Positions 1-6,087 of a stretch of DNA of 7,826 nt are shown in pieces (within the stretch, counting starts at the first letter, position 1; every line of letters begins with the position of its first letter). Origin of the DNA: Desulfuromonadaceae bacterium (lineage in GTDB: Bacteria; Desulfobacterota; Desulfuromonadia; Geobacterales; Pseudopelobacteraceae); assembly GCA_028686145.1 (NCBI GenBank), contig JAQUCQ010000150.1:1-7826 (forward strand), written 5' to 3'. The position numbers were made by a program, and so were the translations under genes. Under the pieces are notes generated by a model, which had not been told where the DNA came from, ran no database searches, and saw nothing but the letters and a program-made list of their open reading frames with translations.

Positions 1-130
1 TGATTATGTAATATTCCACGAACTCTGCCACATCAAAGTGCGGCATCACGGTGCTGACTTCTGGAAGATGGTCGGCCGTTACGTACCTGACTACCTGGCA
101 GTGCGCAGACAGTTGCACTACTATACCTGA
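1..130 (+). CDS. YgjP-like zinc metallopeptidase, C-terminal fragment
   Basis: Only the last 42 codons are present; the gene enters from the left edge and its frame starts at base 2. The fragment contains HELCH (HExxH zinc-binding motif with the catalytic Glu) about six residues in, followed by a basic-His stretch (KVRHHG), an aromatic FW, and a C-terminal PDY...RRQL segment. This order (HExCH, then HG.xFW, then PDY...RR..L) is the signature of the YgjP/DUF45 family, also called M48-like or SprT-like metallopeptidases, which are small cytoplasmic proteins of about 230-250 residues with uncertain substrates. The stop is TGA at 128-130. No terminator hairpin is visible in the 183 bases that follow. 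The family assignment is firm from the motif order; a specific function is not known. The upstream part, and thus the start and operon context, lies outside the window. Confidence 0.85.
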   Translation, partial: DYVIFHELCHIKVRHHGADFWKMVGRYVPDYLAVRRQLHYYT

Positions 131-194
131 ATCCACACTTCCCAAAGATACCCTGCACATGGTAAAACTTTATATACCCTCAGAGTTGTAATAT

Positions 195-202
195 TGTATA
201 CT
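195..202 (+). promoter_or_regulatory. weak promoter candidate for the ferritin-like gene
   Basis: TGTATACT contains a good -10 hexamer (TATACT, 197-202) about 110 bases before the start codon at 314. No convincing -35 sits at the normal distance. Downstream, an imperfect 11-base direct repeat (ACCTGTTCCAG at 225-235 and ACCTATTCCAG at 283-293, 10 of 11 identical) lies in the leader and could be an operator or chance. The promoter call rests on the hexamer alone. Confidence 0.25.
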
Positions 203-313
203 GACCTAAATATTGATTCCGTTTACCTGTTCCAGATTTCAAACATATAACTTGATGCTTTTATACAAATATTACGGTATCCACCTATTCCAGCAATTTT
301 ATCGGAGGCTCGG

Positions 314-793
314 ATGACGAAAAATAGCGCAGATCTGCCACTTAATAAATTACACGTTCTCGATACCTGCAGCTTGATCGAAGAAAGGTGCGCTCATATT
401 TATCGTCATTTTGAGCGAATGTTTTCCAACTCACCTGATGTTGCAGCACTATGGCATAAGATAGCGAATGATGAAGACAACCATGCAGCTCAATTTAAAT
501 TGGCCGCTCTCAATCTTGGACACAATAACAAAGATATTGATTTTAAGGACAGGAAATTTAAAGCCGTATTAGACAAGCTTGATTCAATGCACCGTACTGT
601 TGAGACCAATCTATCCTCATTATCAGAGGCATTTGAAATTGCATTGGTTATTGAAATGAGTTTGGCAGAACGTCACATCGAATCAATCATAACCTATGGG
701 GATTATGGACTTTCGGACCTGTTTTTAAAAATGGAGAAGTATGATCAGGGTCATCTGGAGCTATTGCAGGATGCTATCGATTCTTTAAGATAA
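314..793 (+). CDS. ferritin-like / rubrerythrin-type diiron protein
   Basis: This is a 159-aa soluble protein without signal peptide, so probably cytoplasmic. It reads as four helices with the carboxylate-His pattern of the ferritin-like superfamily: Glu23/Glu24 in helix 1 (IEERCAHIY), Glu54-x2-His57 in helix 2 (DEDNHAAQF), Glu114 in helix 3 (ALVIEMSLAERH) and Asp144-x2-His147 in helix 4 (KYDQGHLELL). These would hold a two-iron centre used for O2/peroxide or iron handling. The last ligand is Asp where the family normally has Glu (ExxH). No C-terminal rubredoxin CxxC domain is present, so it is not a full-length rubrerythrin. The start is supported by GGAGG at 304-308, five bases before ATG. 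It stands alone: 183 bases after the metallopeptidase fragment and with no coupled gene downstream. The superfamily call is confident; the exact substrate is not known. Confidence 0.8.
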   Translation: MTKNSADLPLNKLHVLDTCSLIEERCAHIYRHFERMFSNSPDVAALWHKIANDEDNHAAQFKLAALNLGHNNKDIDFKDRKFKAVLDKLDSMHRTVETNLSSLSEAFEIALVIEMSLAERHIESIITYGDYGLSDLFLKMEKYDQGHLELLQDAIDSLR

Positions 794-953
794 CGGAGTG
801 TCAGAGGGCAACTCGCAACAAAGGAGATGACATTATAATGGTCAGTCATGACAAGGTGTTATGAGGGAGGTATCGTCTGATGACGGGGAAAACCCGATTT
901 TGCCAGCATACTCTCTTTATTTTTTTTCATAGACTTTTATTTTATTTTGCTTG

Positions 954-962
954 TGCTATACT
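954..962 (+). promoter_or_regulatory. extended -10 promoter of a short transcription unit
   Basis: TGCTATACT is a TGn extended -10 joined to a TATACT hexamer. It is preceded by a very T-rich stretch (918-952) that may act as an UP-like or -35 substitute; TAGACT at 930-935 resembles a -35 but with a 21-base spacer. The same ten bases, TTGTGCTATA, recur at 6085-6094 in the promoter of the pncB operon. Transcription should start near 969 and would end at the terminator at 1121-1150, giving an RNA of about 180 nt. Confidence 0.5.
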
Positions 963-1008
963 AAAAATGCTGGAGAGAAGTACAAACCATTTAAAGGAGG
1001 ATTAACTA

Positions 1009-1053
1009 TTGACAGACGAGACTCCACCATGTGGGATCAGACATAGGACGTGA
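1009..1053 (+). CDS. possible 14-aa small ORF with TTG start (or gene remnant)
   Basis: A perfect Shine-Dalgarno (AAAGGAGG, 993-1000) sits eight bases before a TTG codon that opens a 14-residue frame, MTDETPPCGIRHRT, ending in TGA. A second tiny frame (ATG at 1029, MWDQT) lies inside it. The strong ribosome site, upstream extended -10 promoter and downstream intrinsic terminator argue that something is made from this unit. The product could be a micro-protein, a leader peptide or the dead stump of a longer gene; no homology is recognised. The RNA itself could be the functional product. The coding call is weak, the transcription unit stronger. Confidence 0.25.
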   Translation: MTDETPPCGIRHRT

Positions 1054-1120
1054 TATCTCTCCGACCGCAAATATGATCGGATAAAAACCTAAAAGGTAAT
1101 CCTATATTGAATAAGAAGTG

Positions 1121-1150
1121 AAGCCCACCGAACAATTTGGTGGGCTTTTT
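1121..1150 (+). terminator. intrinsic terminator, plus strand
   Basis: A perfect 9-bp stem, AAGCCCACC (1121-1129) and GGTGGGCTT (1139-1147), with a 9-base loop, runs into a T tract (1146-1150). The reverse strand has no T run after the stem, so it serves plus-strand transcription, most likely the short unit starting near 969. Confidence 0.85.
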
Positions 1151-1301
1151 ATATTTAATAAAACGTGCAGCCTACCATTATTACGAACGTCAAATCGGAT
1201 CACACCCCATTTTCGGGATAGTCTGTAATCCCGTCCACAATTTTTCAAAAGAAAGAAGCCACTGGGTAAAACAACCACCGCTTTGACATTTTTTGTAATT
1301 A

Positions 1302-1487
1302 TTATTTTTCGTTATCATGCCTTCTTACGCATATTACATCGTAGGGTTTTCCTCTAAAGTCCTTCATATACGTATATTCCATACCAGCAGCGGTACATTT
1401 ATTAATTTTGGCATCTAATTCTTCCTGGCTAACATTGGAACAAGCCGAAAGCGACACAACAAACAGTAACCCAAAAAGCAGTTTCAT
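1302..1487 (-). CDS. small outer-membrane lipoprotein, hypothetical
   Basis: This is a 61-aa protein read on the minus strand. It begins with a short hydrophobic signal (MKLLFGLLFVVSLSAC) ending in a lipobox L13-S14-A15-C16; after cleavage Cys16 would carry the lipid, and Ser at +2 predicts sorting to the outer membrane. The mature part is only about 46 residues, starts with an acidic helix-like stretch (SQEELDAKINKC), and has two further cysteines, C31 and C53, that could form a disulfide, with a K-D-F-R-G-K-P-Y-D core between them and a charged tail (RRHDNEK). The ATG is preceded by an AAGGGGA ribosome site. No intrinsic terminator is visible after the stop on this strand. It is transcribed against its left neighbour and away from the GGDEF-EAL gene. 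The lipoprotein nature is clear; no function can be assigned. Confidence 0.75.
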   Translation of the reverse strand: MKLLFGLLFVVSLSACSNVSQEELDAKINKCTAAGMEYTYMKDFRGKPYDVICVRRHDNEK

Positions 1488-1605
1488 GCAGTTCCCCTTT
1501 TTATGTATTAGTTTTTACTCCTAGCTCTCGTATCGTTTGGATATGAATAATCTTTATTAGTTTTGTTCTCGGCGGTAGTTACTGACAAAAAGTTAAAACT
1601 ACAAA

Positions 1606-1635
1606 CCCCGCTTCTGACACGTGCCAGAAACGGGG
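1606..1635. repeat. 30-bp near-perfect palindrome (hairpin)
   Basis: CCCCG-c-TTCTG-a-CAC (1606-1620) is mirrored by GTG-c-CAGAA-a-CGGGG (1621-1635): 13 of 15 positions pair about a centre between 1620 and 1621. On the minus strand the stem is followed by a poor T-rich tail (GGGGTTTGTAGTTTT), so it may be an intrinsic terminator for leftward transcription, although no gene on that strand is found immediately to the right. It lies 118 bases upstream of the lipoprotein start and might insulate it from leftward read-through. Confidence 0.7.
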
Positions 1636-1801
1636 CTATAGAAAGATAACACACGTCCAGATATATACAATATTTTGATTCGCAATGCAAATGATTTGTG
1701 TGACGTATATTAATTGGCAAGTTGGAACAGGAAATTATGCATTACTGACTGTAATTTTATCGTTTCAAATAAGTAGTCAGTTCATATCTATCAAACTTCT
1801 C

Positions 1802-1830
1802 TTGCTTTACTTGTATAAATTCCCTATAAA
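1802..1830 (+). promoter_or_regulatory. sigma70-type promoter upstream of the GGDEF-EAL gene
   Basis: TTGCTT (1802-1807) and TATAAA (1825-1830) are separated by exactly 17 bases. A strong ribosome site (AGGGGAG, 1843-1849) follows, eight bases before ATG at 1858. The promoter thus primarily fits the short frame at 1858, but with no terminator before 2018 it would also drive the large gene with a leader of about 180 nt. Confidence 0.5.
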
Positions 1831-1857
1831 ACACACTATTTTAGGGGAGTATTCGTG

Positions 1858-1946
1858 ATGGTACTCAATAAAGACAACATATTTAACATGAGGCAGATGT
1901 ATTAAAGATTATTTCGCATCCGAACCGTCAGAAAATAGTTGCATAA
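1858..1946 (+). pseudogene. probable remnant of an ArsR-type HTH regulator start (frameshifted, truncated)
   Basis: A well-placed ATG (ribosome site AGGGGAG) opens a 15-residue frame, MVLNKDNIFNMRQMY, that stops at 1903-1905. In the frame offset at base 1890 the DNA reads EADVLKIISHPNRQKIVA before TAA at 1944-1946. That stretch matches the conserved N-terminal pattern of ArsR-family winged-helix repressors (EAxxLKALSHPxRLxIL). Joining the two frames by a single shift near 1888-1890 gives a natural-looking ArsR N-terminus. What follows contains no recognisable recognition helix in any frame. It therefore looks like a decayed regulator whose promoter and ribosome site survive. The alternative is a functional 15-codon leader ORF for the downstream gene, with chance similarity. 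No search was possible. Confidence 0.35.
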
Positions 1947-2017
1947 CAATGTATGGTGTTAAGAACATCTCGAAGAGACTTTGCTAAAAGACATGATCAG
2001 GTGCACTTGGGGGGAAA

Positions 2018-4633
2018 ATGTCGCTACTAAAAAAATTTATATCATTCACATCCCTCACCCTCAAGCGCTTTATTTTTACTGCGACTCTTATCGTTTCAAT
2101 TGTAACCTTTCTCACAGTAGTAACGACCCTGACTTGGATTTTTCTCAAGCAGACCGAAGATATTTCGGCAAGCACCTCCTTTTCAATGGCCAACAGAATT
2201 TCGCATTTAGTTACTGAGGCTATGGAAAAGGGGAAAACCCTAGCTGAAATGACAGACACGATCGATGAATATAAGCGTTTTATTCCCAACAGGTACACCA
2301 TAGCAATTCTGACAGGAAAGGGAAATAAAACAGAAAGTGGCAATACGATTGCGAATAAACCAGTTCAGAAAGCTTTTAGTGAGGGGGTATACAGTCGTCT
2401 TCGGACAATTAAAGGTTTGGAATACGCTTACCCACTTAAAGCAGAGACTAAATGCCTTGGCTGCCATACTGGCGCAAAATCCGGCGATGTATTAGCTGTA
2501 TTATCTATAAAAGAAGAGACAAAAGGTCTTCGCAACTCTTTCTTGAATGAGTTTTTTACTCTTTTTCTGATCCTTCTTCCAATTCCTTTTATAATGTCTA
2601 TTTCGGTATCCAGATTCGTGAATTTTCACCTTGGAGATGCTGTTGGGAAGCTTGACCAAAAGATACGTTCCGTAAACAGCATGGGTGATCTTACAGACCT
2701 TGAAGCGGAGTTGGAGAATGAAGAGTATCGGTTTCGCGAGCTAGAAGATATTTTTAACGAGTTCACCAAATTTATTAATAGGATCAAAGGGTTGGCCGTA
2801 GGCAAGGAGATGCTCGAATTTGAAATTAGGGTACTTGAACGCTTCATTATAACATCTGAAACAATTCGTGACTGGAAAGAGCGGGTAAGCCACCTGCTGA
2901 ACGAAGTAAACACAGTCATGCAAGCCTATATGATTTTCTGCGTTTTCCAAATTGAAGAGGAGTCATACGACATCGAAATTTTCTGGGCAAGCCCTCCTTC
3001 CGATAAAACCATGCAAATCATGGACGAACTTGTCCGTCAGCGAATAAGCCATGAAAAACTGTGTATTTCTGAAATTACCGAAATAAAGGTAATTCATAAT
3101 ATCGTCAATCCGAACGTTTCACAATTGGATCTTAATCAGTCGGAGATAGAATTCCAGACCAAGTCTCTTTTTATGGAAAAACCCCAGATTGGCGGTGTAG
3201 TCGGCATTGGAGTCCAATCCCAGACTGTTGCAGATCCAATACGTTCTCTGGTCATTAATGGCATATTGACTACTATGCTGAATGTCGTAGGTTCCATAAA
3301 GGCTATATACAAGTATACAAAAGATCTTGAATATTATGCGACCCGTGACCCATTAACCGACCTCTATAACCAGCGGCTCTTCTGGGAACTTCTTGGCTAT
3401 GAAATAGGACGTGCAGACCGTCATCAGGAAAGTTTTGGTCTGCTCATGATAGATCTGGATAATTTTAAACACGTTAATGATCTGTTCGGTCACATCATTG
3501 GTGACAAATTTCTCTCCAAGGCAGCGCTTACTATTCATGAATGTCTGAGAAAAGGCGATATTCTTGCTCGATACGGTGGCGATGAATTTACGGTAATCCT
3601 CTGCGAATCCAGCGAGGAGCAAGTATATATGATCGCTGACCGAATTAGAGGAGCTCTTGATCACATGGAAATTACCGCTGCGGATGGTACAATAATACGT
3701 GGTTCTGCATCTGTCGGCATGGCCATGTTTCCAATGCATGCCCAAAATGCAAAAGATCTCTTCCTGTTTGCCGACAACATGACGTACAGGGCAAAAGCAA
3801 TGGGGAGGAACTGCATTATTCTTCCAAGCAGTGAAGATGTTTCAGACGTTTTTGAAAAGAGCAGCGAAATGTCACGGTTGTTATTGCAGGTAATTGAAGA
3901 AAAAAGGATGATCCCGTATTTTCAACCAATTGTATCAACCGGAAACCGGGAGATAATCTGTCATGAAGTACTCTGCAGAATTGAAATCGGAGACAAGATA
4001 ATTACTGCCTCGGAATTCATTGAAATAGCCGAGAAACTTTCCATCATCAGCAAACTGGATAGTATTTTGATGGAAAAAGTTTTCAAAAAAATACAGGAGA
4101 CCGGCTACGAGGGGCTAATTTTTATCAACCTATCTCCGAAGTCATTAATACTGAAAGAATTTGTTCCCATGGTGATTGGTCTGGCCCGTAAGTTTCAAAT
4201 TCAGCATGACCACGTTGTTTTCGAGATAACAGAGCGTGAAACTGTAAAAAACATGACTCTGCTGGAAAAGTTTGTACTCGACCTTAAGCTGGAAGGTTTT
4301 AAATTTGCAATTGATGACTTCGGTTCAGGATTTTCTTCATTTCAATACATTCGCAGACTGCCGATTGATTTTGTCAAGATAGAGGGAATGTTTGTGAGAA
4401 ACATGCTGACTGACACAAAGGACATGTCCTTTGTTAAGACACTCTCTATTCTAGCCGCAGAATTCGGGATTCAGACCATAGCAGAATATGTTGAAGACGA
4501 AGCACTGCTTAATGCAGTGCATGCTTTAGGGATCGATTATGCGCAAGGATTTCACACAGGCAGGCCAATGCCGAATTTTAGCACAGGCGCAACAAAAACA
4601 GCCAGTTATGGAGCAGTTGAGCAGAGGCCTTGA
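2018..4633 (+). CDS. membrane heme-sensor GGDEF-EAL c-di-GMP turnover protein
   Basis: This 871-aa inner-membrane protein has TM1 at about 17-43, a periplasmic domain at about 44-175, and TM2 at about 176-199. The periplasmic part carries C146-L-G-C149-H150, a CxxCH covalent heme c site of the kind found in Tll0287-like/DUF3365 sensor domains of Geobacter-type bacteria. Residues 200-275 are a helical linker, and about 280-430 looks GAF-like. The GGDEF domain (about 440-600) has RDPLTDLYN, DLDNFKHVND, an intact GGDEF at 520-524 and an RxxD inhibitory site (R511, D514). The EAL domain (about 615-850) has EVLCR instead of EALLR, with E650, N704, E736, D766-D767, K787, E823 and Q843 all present. 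Both cyclase and phosphodiesterase activities are therefore possible, with heme redox or ligand state as input. A GGGGGG ribosome site lies just before ATG at 2018. No clear terminator follows. Confidence 0.93.
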   Translation: MSLLKKFISFTSLTLKRFIFTATLIVSIVTFLTVVTTLTWIFLKQTEDISASTSFSMANRISHLVTEAMEKGKTLAEMTDTIDEYKRFIPNRYTIAILTGKGNKTESGNTIANKPVQKAFSEGVYSRLRTIKGLEYAYPLKAETKCLGCHTGAKSGDVLAVLSIKEETKGLRNSFLNEFFTLFLILLPIPFIMSISVSRFVNFHLGDAVGKLDQKIRSVNSMGDLTDLEAELENEEYRFRELEDIFNEFTKFINRIKGLAVGKEMLEFEIRVLERFIITSETIRDWKERVSHLLNEVNTVMQAYMIFCVFQIEEESYDIEIFWASPPSDKTMQIMDELVRQRISHEKLCISEITEIKVIHNIVNPNVSQLDLNQSEIEFQTKSLFMEKPQIGGVVGIGVQSQTVADPIRSLVINGILTTMLNVVGSIKAIYKYTKDLEYYATRDPLTDLYNQRLFWELLGYEIGRADRHQESFGLLMIDLDNFKHVNDLFGHIIGDKFLSKAALTIHECLRKGDILARYGGDEFTVILCESSEEQVYMIADRIRGALDHMEITAADGTIIRGSASVGMAMFPMHAQNAKDLFLFADNMTYRAKAMGRNCIILPSSEDVSDVFEKSSEMSRLLLQVIEEKRMIPYFQPIVSTGNREIICHEVLCRIEIGDKIITASEFIEIAEKLSIISKLDSILMEKVFKKIQETGYEGLIFINLSPKSLILKEFVPMVIGLARKFQIQHDHVVFEITERETVKNMTLLEKFVLDLKLEGFKFAIDDFGSGFSSFQYIRRLPIDFVKIEGMFVRNMLTDTKDMSFVKTLSILAAEFGIQTIAEYVEDEALLNAVHALGIDYAQGFHTGRPMPNFSTGATKTASYGAVEQRP

Positions 4634-5053
4634 CAAGCACTCTGTATCTCGTACACCTACTATGTGATGAATTTTATTTCCTCTACAGATCGAGCCGCGT
4701 TATCATGTTAATAATAAAAACCATCCTCGCTCTGTCTGACACTACAACACGTCGGATAAATAAAAACGGTAATTGTCATCTTTTTGCCTGATCAGACAAA
4801 AACCTGTCATTTATATTGTACAATCACTCTTCTAATTATTTCCTGAGAGTTGTGGTCTGCTGATAAACTAAAGGGACGTTGGTAGTTAACAAAAAACTTA
4901 CCACTGTTCATAAAATTACTTCCGCTAAAAATCATTATATATCATTTTGTTAGCTATTTTAATCTACCTCACCTGTGTAATAAATTAACAAACTAATATC
5001 AACCAATATAATTGCAACACTCTATTATTATTACATTATTTAGACCATCGTTT
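4634..5053. other. AT-rich spacer without recognised genes
   Basis: About 420 bases with stops in all frames and no credible ribosome-site-plus-ATG combination. Only weak structures are visible: a 7-base inverted pair TGTCTGA (4733-4739) and TCAGACA (4792-4798), and a bulged hairpin-like GGTAGTT...AACTTACC near 4890-4912 with no T tract. A TGATAAACT extended -10-like string at 4861-4869 has no reading frame after it. No terminator for the GGDEF-EAL gene can be identified. Confidence 0.6.
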
Positions 5054-5082
5054 TTGGCACACAATATGATCTTATGTATGAC
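5054..5082 (+). promoter_or_regulatory. sigma70-type promoter candidate for the 57-aa Cys-rich protein
   Basis: TTGGCA (5054-5059) and TATGAC (5077-5082) are spaced by 17 bases, giving a start near 5089 and a leader of about 40 bases before ATG at 5131. The TTGGCAC part also resembles a sigma54 -24 element, but the required GC at -12 reads GA, so sigma70 is preferred. Confidence 0.4.
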
Positions 5083-5130
5083 ATGCGAATGTTTCGTATT
5101 TCATTTCTCTATCACAATGGAGATTAAATT

Positions 5131-5304
5131 ATGCTCTATTTTGTTCAGGAGAATAAACTTCATCGGTTCCCGACTCCCAAGCGCTGTGGCTGTAAACATA
5201 AGAATGAACCGTTACGTGACACAATTCCGCATGGTGTCGAACAGTGTGCATTTTGCATAAACTACTGGCCAGGTGATGATTGCTATCAACCCATATCTGA
5301 TTAA
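5131..5304 (+). CDS. 57-aa Cys-rich putative zinc-binding protein
   Basis: A short frame of 57 codons opens with ATG eight bases after GGAG (5119-5122); an in-frame TAA at 5125-5127 fixes this as the only start. The protein has no signal peptide or membrane segment. Its cysteines are ordered as C19-x-C21-x-H23, C39-x2-C42 and C51 (RCGCKHK, QCAFCINYW, DDC), a spacing expected of a small zinc ribbon or similar metal-binding fold; H11 and H34 are also available. The N-terminus (MLYFVQENKLHRFPTPK) is polar. Five cysteines in 57 residues in an AT-rich spacer are hard to get by chance, which supports that it is real. It is monocistronic, with its own promoter candidate and no neighbour in the same direction within 800 bases. 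The family is not recognised; a role in nucleic-acid or protein binding is only a guess. Confidence 0.6.
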   Translation: MLYFVQENKLHRFPTPKRCGCKHKNEPLRDTIPHGVEQCAFCINYWPGDDCYQPISD

Positions 5305-5335
5305 AACTGATTCAGTAGGCTGTTCGTATAACAAC

Positions 5336-5689
5336 TTAAGAAATATTTATAATTAGTGCTAAAATATAATCAGGTCCAAGATGTTCTTTGACAAATTGTT
5401 CTGGAGTTTTCGTTGTAAGCTGTTGTGATGTCTGCCGATAACCAATAATTTGTAAAATATCAGGGTACAGGCGTGGTGTGCAGGCCCTTTTATAGAGGGA
5501 AGCCTGAAGCGTTTTCCCTGCCAATACTGTGGCAAAGGGCAGATAGGTCAACAGATATACAAGATACCAGAACATGGCGCTGATTGACGCACGTGAGATG
5601 AGAAGAATACTTTTATTCTTATCCGCGAGGCACGTAGGAAAACGTTTAAAAAGGTAGATGCTAAAAGGTTTACTGATTACGTGAGGCAA
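5336..5689 (-). CDS. doubtful hypothetical protein or remnant, minus strand
   Basis: A minus-strand frame of 117 codons from a TTG at 5689 to TAA at 5336. The frame stays open further to a TGA at 5723-5725, but no ATG exists except the one at 5575, and no ribosome site precedes either TTG or that ATG. The translation contains one hydrophobic segment (about 33-57, MFWYLVYLLTYLPFATVLAG) and a plausible soluble C-terminus (TPEQFVKEHLGPDY). The residue make-up looks more protein-like than an antisense shadow, and no competing gene lies opposite. It could be the end of a decayed membrane protein. No family is recognised. An inverted-repeat arm (5577-5589) falls inside it. Confidence 0.25.
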   Translation of the reverse strand: MPHVISKPFSIYLFKRFPTCLADKNKSILLISRASISAMFWYLVYLLTYLPFATVLAGKTLQASLYKRACTPRLYPDILQIIGYRQTSQQLTTKTPEQFVKEHLGPDYILALIINIS

Positions 5690-5771
5690 AAGAGTGTAAT
5701 CTCGATCAAACCTGAGTAGTCTTCACCGACGGTTTTTTAGGATAGACTCACAACGTAACGTCAATCAGCGC
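5577..5771. repeat. 13-bp inverted repeat pair flanking about 170 bp
   Basis: GCGCTGATTGACG at 5577-5589 is the exact reverse complement of CGTCAATCAGCGC at 5759-5771. The enclosed DNA has no gene of its own apart from part of the doubtful minus-strand frame. This could be the ends of a small miniature transposable element or a pair of binding sites, but no target-site duplication is visible next to the arms. Confidence 0.4.
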
Positions 5772-5838
5772 TTATAAAAACCCCTGGAATATTTCAAAAA
5801 CTTATGTAGCAGATTGTTCTAAGACAAAGAGTACCTCA

Positions 5839-5871
5839 AAGCCTATGGTCTATTAGATCATGGGCTTTTTT
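5839..5871 (+). terminator. intrinsic terminator, plus strand
   Basis: AAGCCTATGGTCT pairs with AGATCATGGGCTT (two G-T wobbles) around a three-base loop and runs straight into TTTTTT ending at 5871. It is a strong rho-independent terminator isolating the pncB operon from upstream transcription. The nearest plus-strand gene is the 57-aa protein, which ends 535 bases earlier. Confidence 0.8.
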
Positions 5872-5891
5872 GTGCCGAGTCATATTTCTTT

Positions 5892-5954
5892 GTGTCAGCG
5901 ATTTACTCTGGGGTTACTGTTTCCCGATCACAACAAAGAGCGGTAAACTGACAC
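5892..5954. repeat. imperfect 63-bp palindrome
   Basis: GTGTCAG-cga-TTTAC-TCT (5892-5909) pairs with AGA-gcg-GTAAA-CTGACAC (5937-5954): 15 base pairs with a three-base bulge on each arm. A short GGGG/TCCC stem can form in the loop. It lies upstream of the pncB promoter at 6088-6096, so it would not be in that mRNA. It may be a DNA site or a remnant of paired insertion-sequence ends. Confidence 0.45.
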
Positions 5955-6087
5955 GATGAAAAAAACTCTACCTTTTGGTGATATATTACCAATCAGTCCA
6001 CTTGATTTTACGACCAAAACCTTAAGCACGACTTGATACAATTATTTTACAGTCGTTCAATTGACAGGTTCAAGTGAATTTATGTTG

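Noticed and set aside
838..864. 8-codon frame after AAAGGAG, and CATTATAATG palindrome at 831-840
   Set aside because: Too short to support, and the palindrome is AT-rich with no matching half-sites beyond ten bases.
884..901. CGGG-GAAAA-CCCG hairpin followed by ATTTT, possible terminator for the ferritin-like gene
   Set aside because: The stem is only four base pairs and the T tract four bases, too weak to call.
880..1005. 41-codon ATG frame preceded by GGGAGG, with a Phe/Leu-rich middle
   Set aside because: The hydrophobic stretch is simply the T-rich DNA ahead of the extended -10 at 954-962, and the frame ends inside the next Shine-Dalgarno. Promoter DNA explains it better.
1214..1233. 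CGGGAT/ATCCCG hairpin as terminator of the minus-strand lipoprotein gene
   Set aside because: No T run follows on either strand in a usable position.
1508..1720. 70-codon minus-strand frame
   Set aside because: TTG start without ribosome site, reads straight through the 30-bp palindrome, and the composition is not protein-like.
794..2017. GEMM-type c-di-GMP or cGAMP riboswitch, expected often in Geobacter-like genomes
   Set aside because: I looked for the conserved GGCAAACC and GACGCAAAGC blocks in the spacers and found neither.
5054..5070. sigma54 promoter (TTGGCAC)
   Set aside because: The -12 element lacks the GC dinucleotide, while a 17-base-spaced sigma70 pair fits the same DNA.
5012..5260. 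82-codon plus-strand frame overlapping the Cys-rich gene
   Set aside because: TTG start without ribosome site; the frame at 5131 has the ribosome site and a coherent Cys pattern.
5956..6036. 26-codon frame MKKTLPFGDILP...
   Set aside because: No proper ribosome site and no recognisable similarity.
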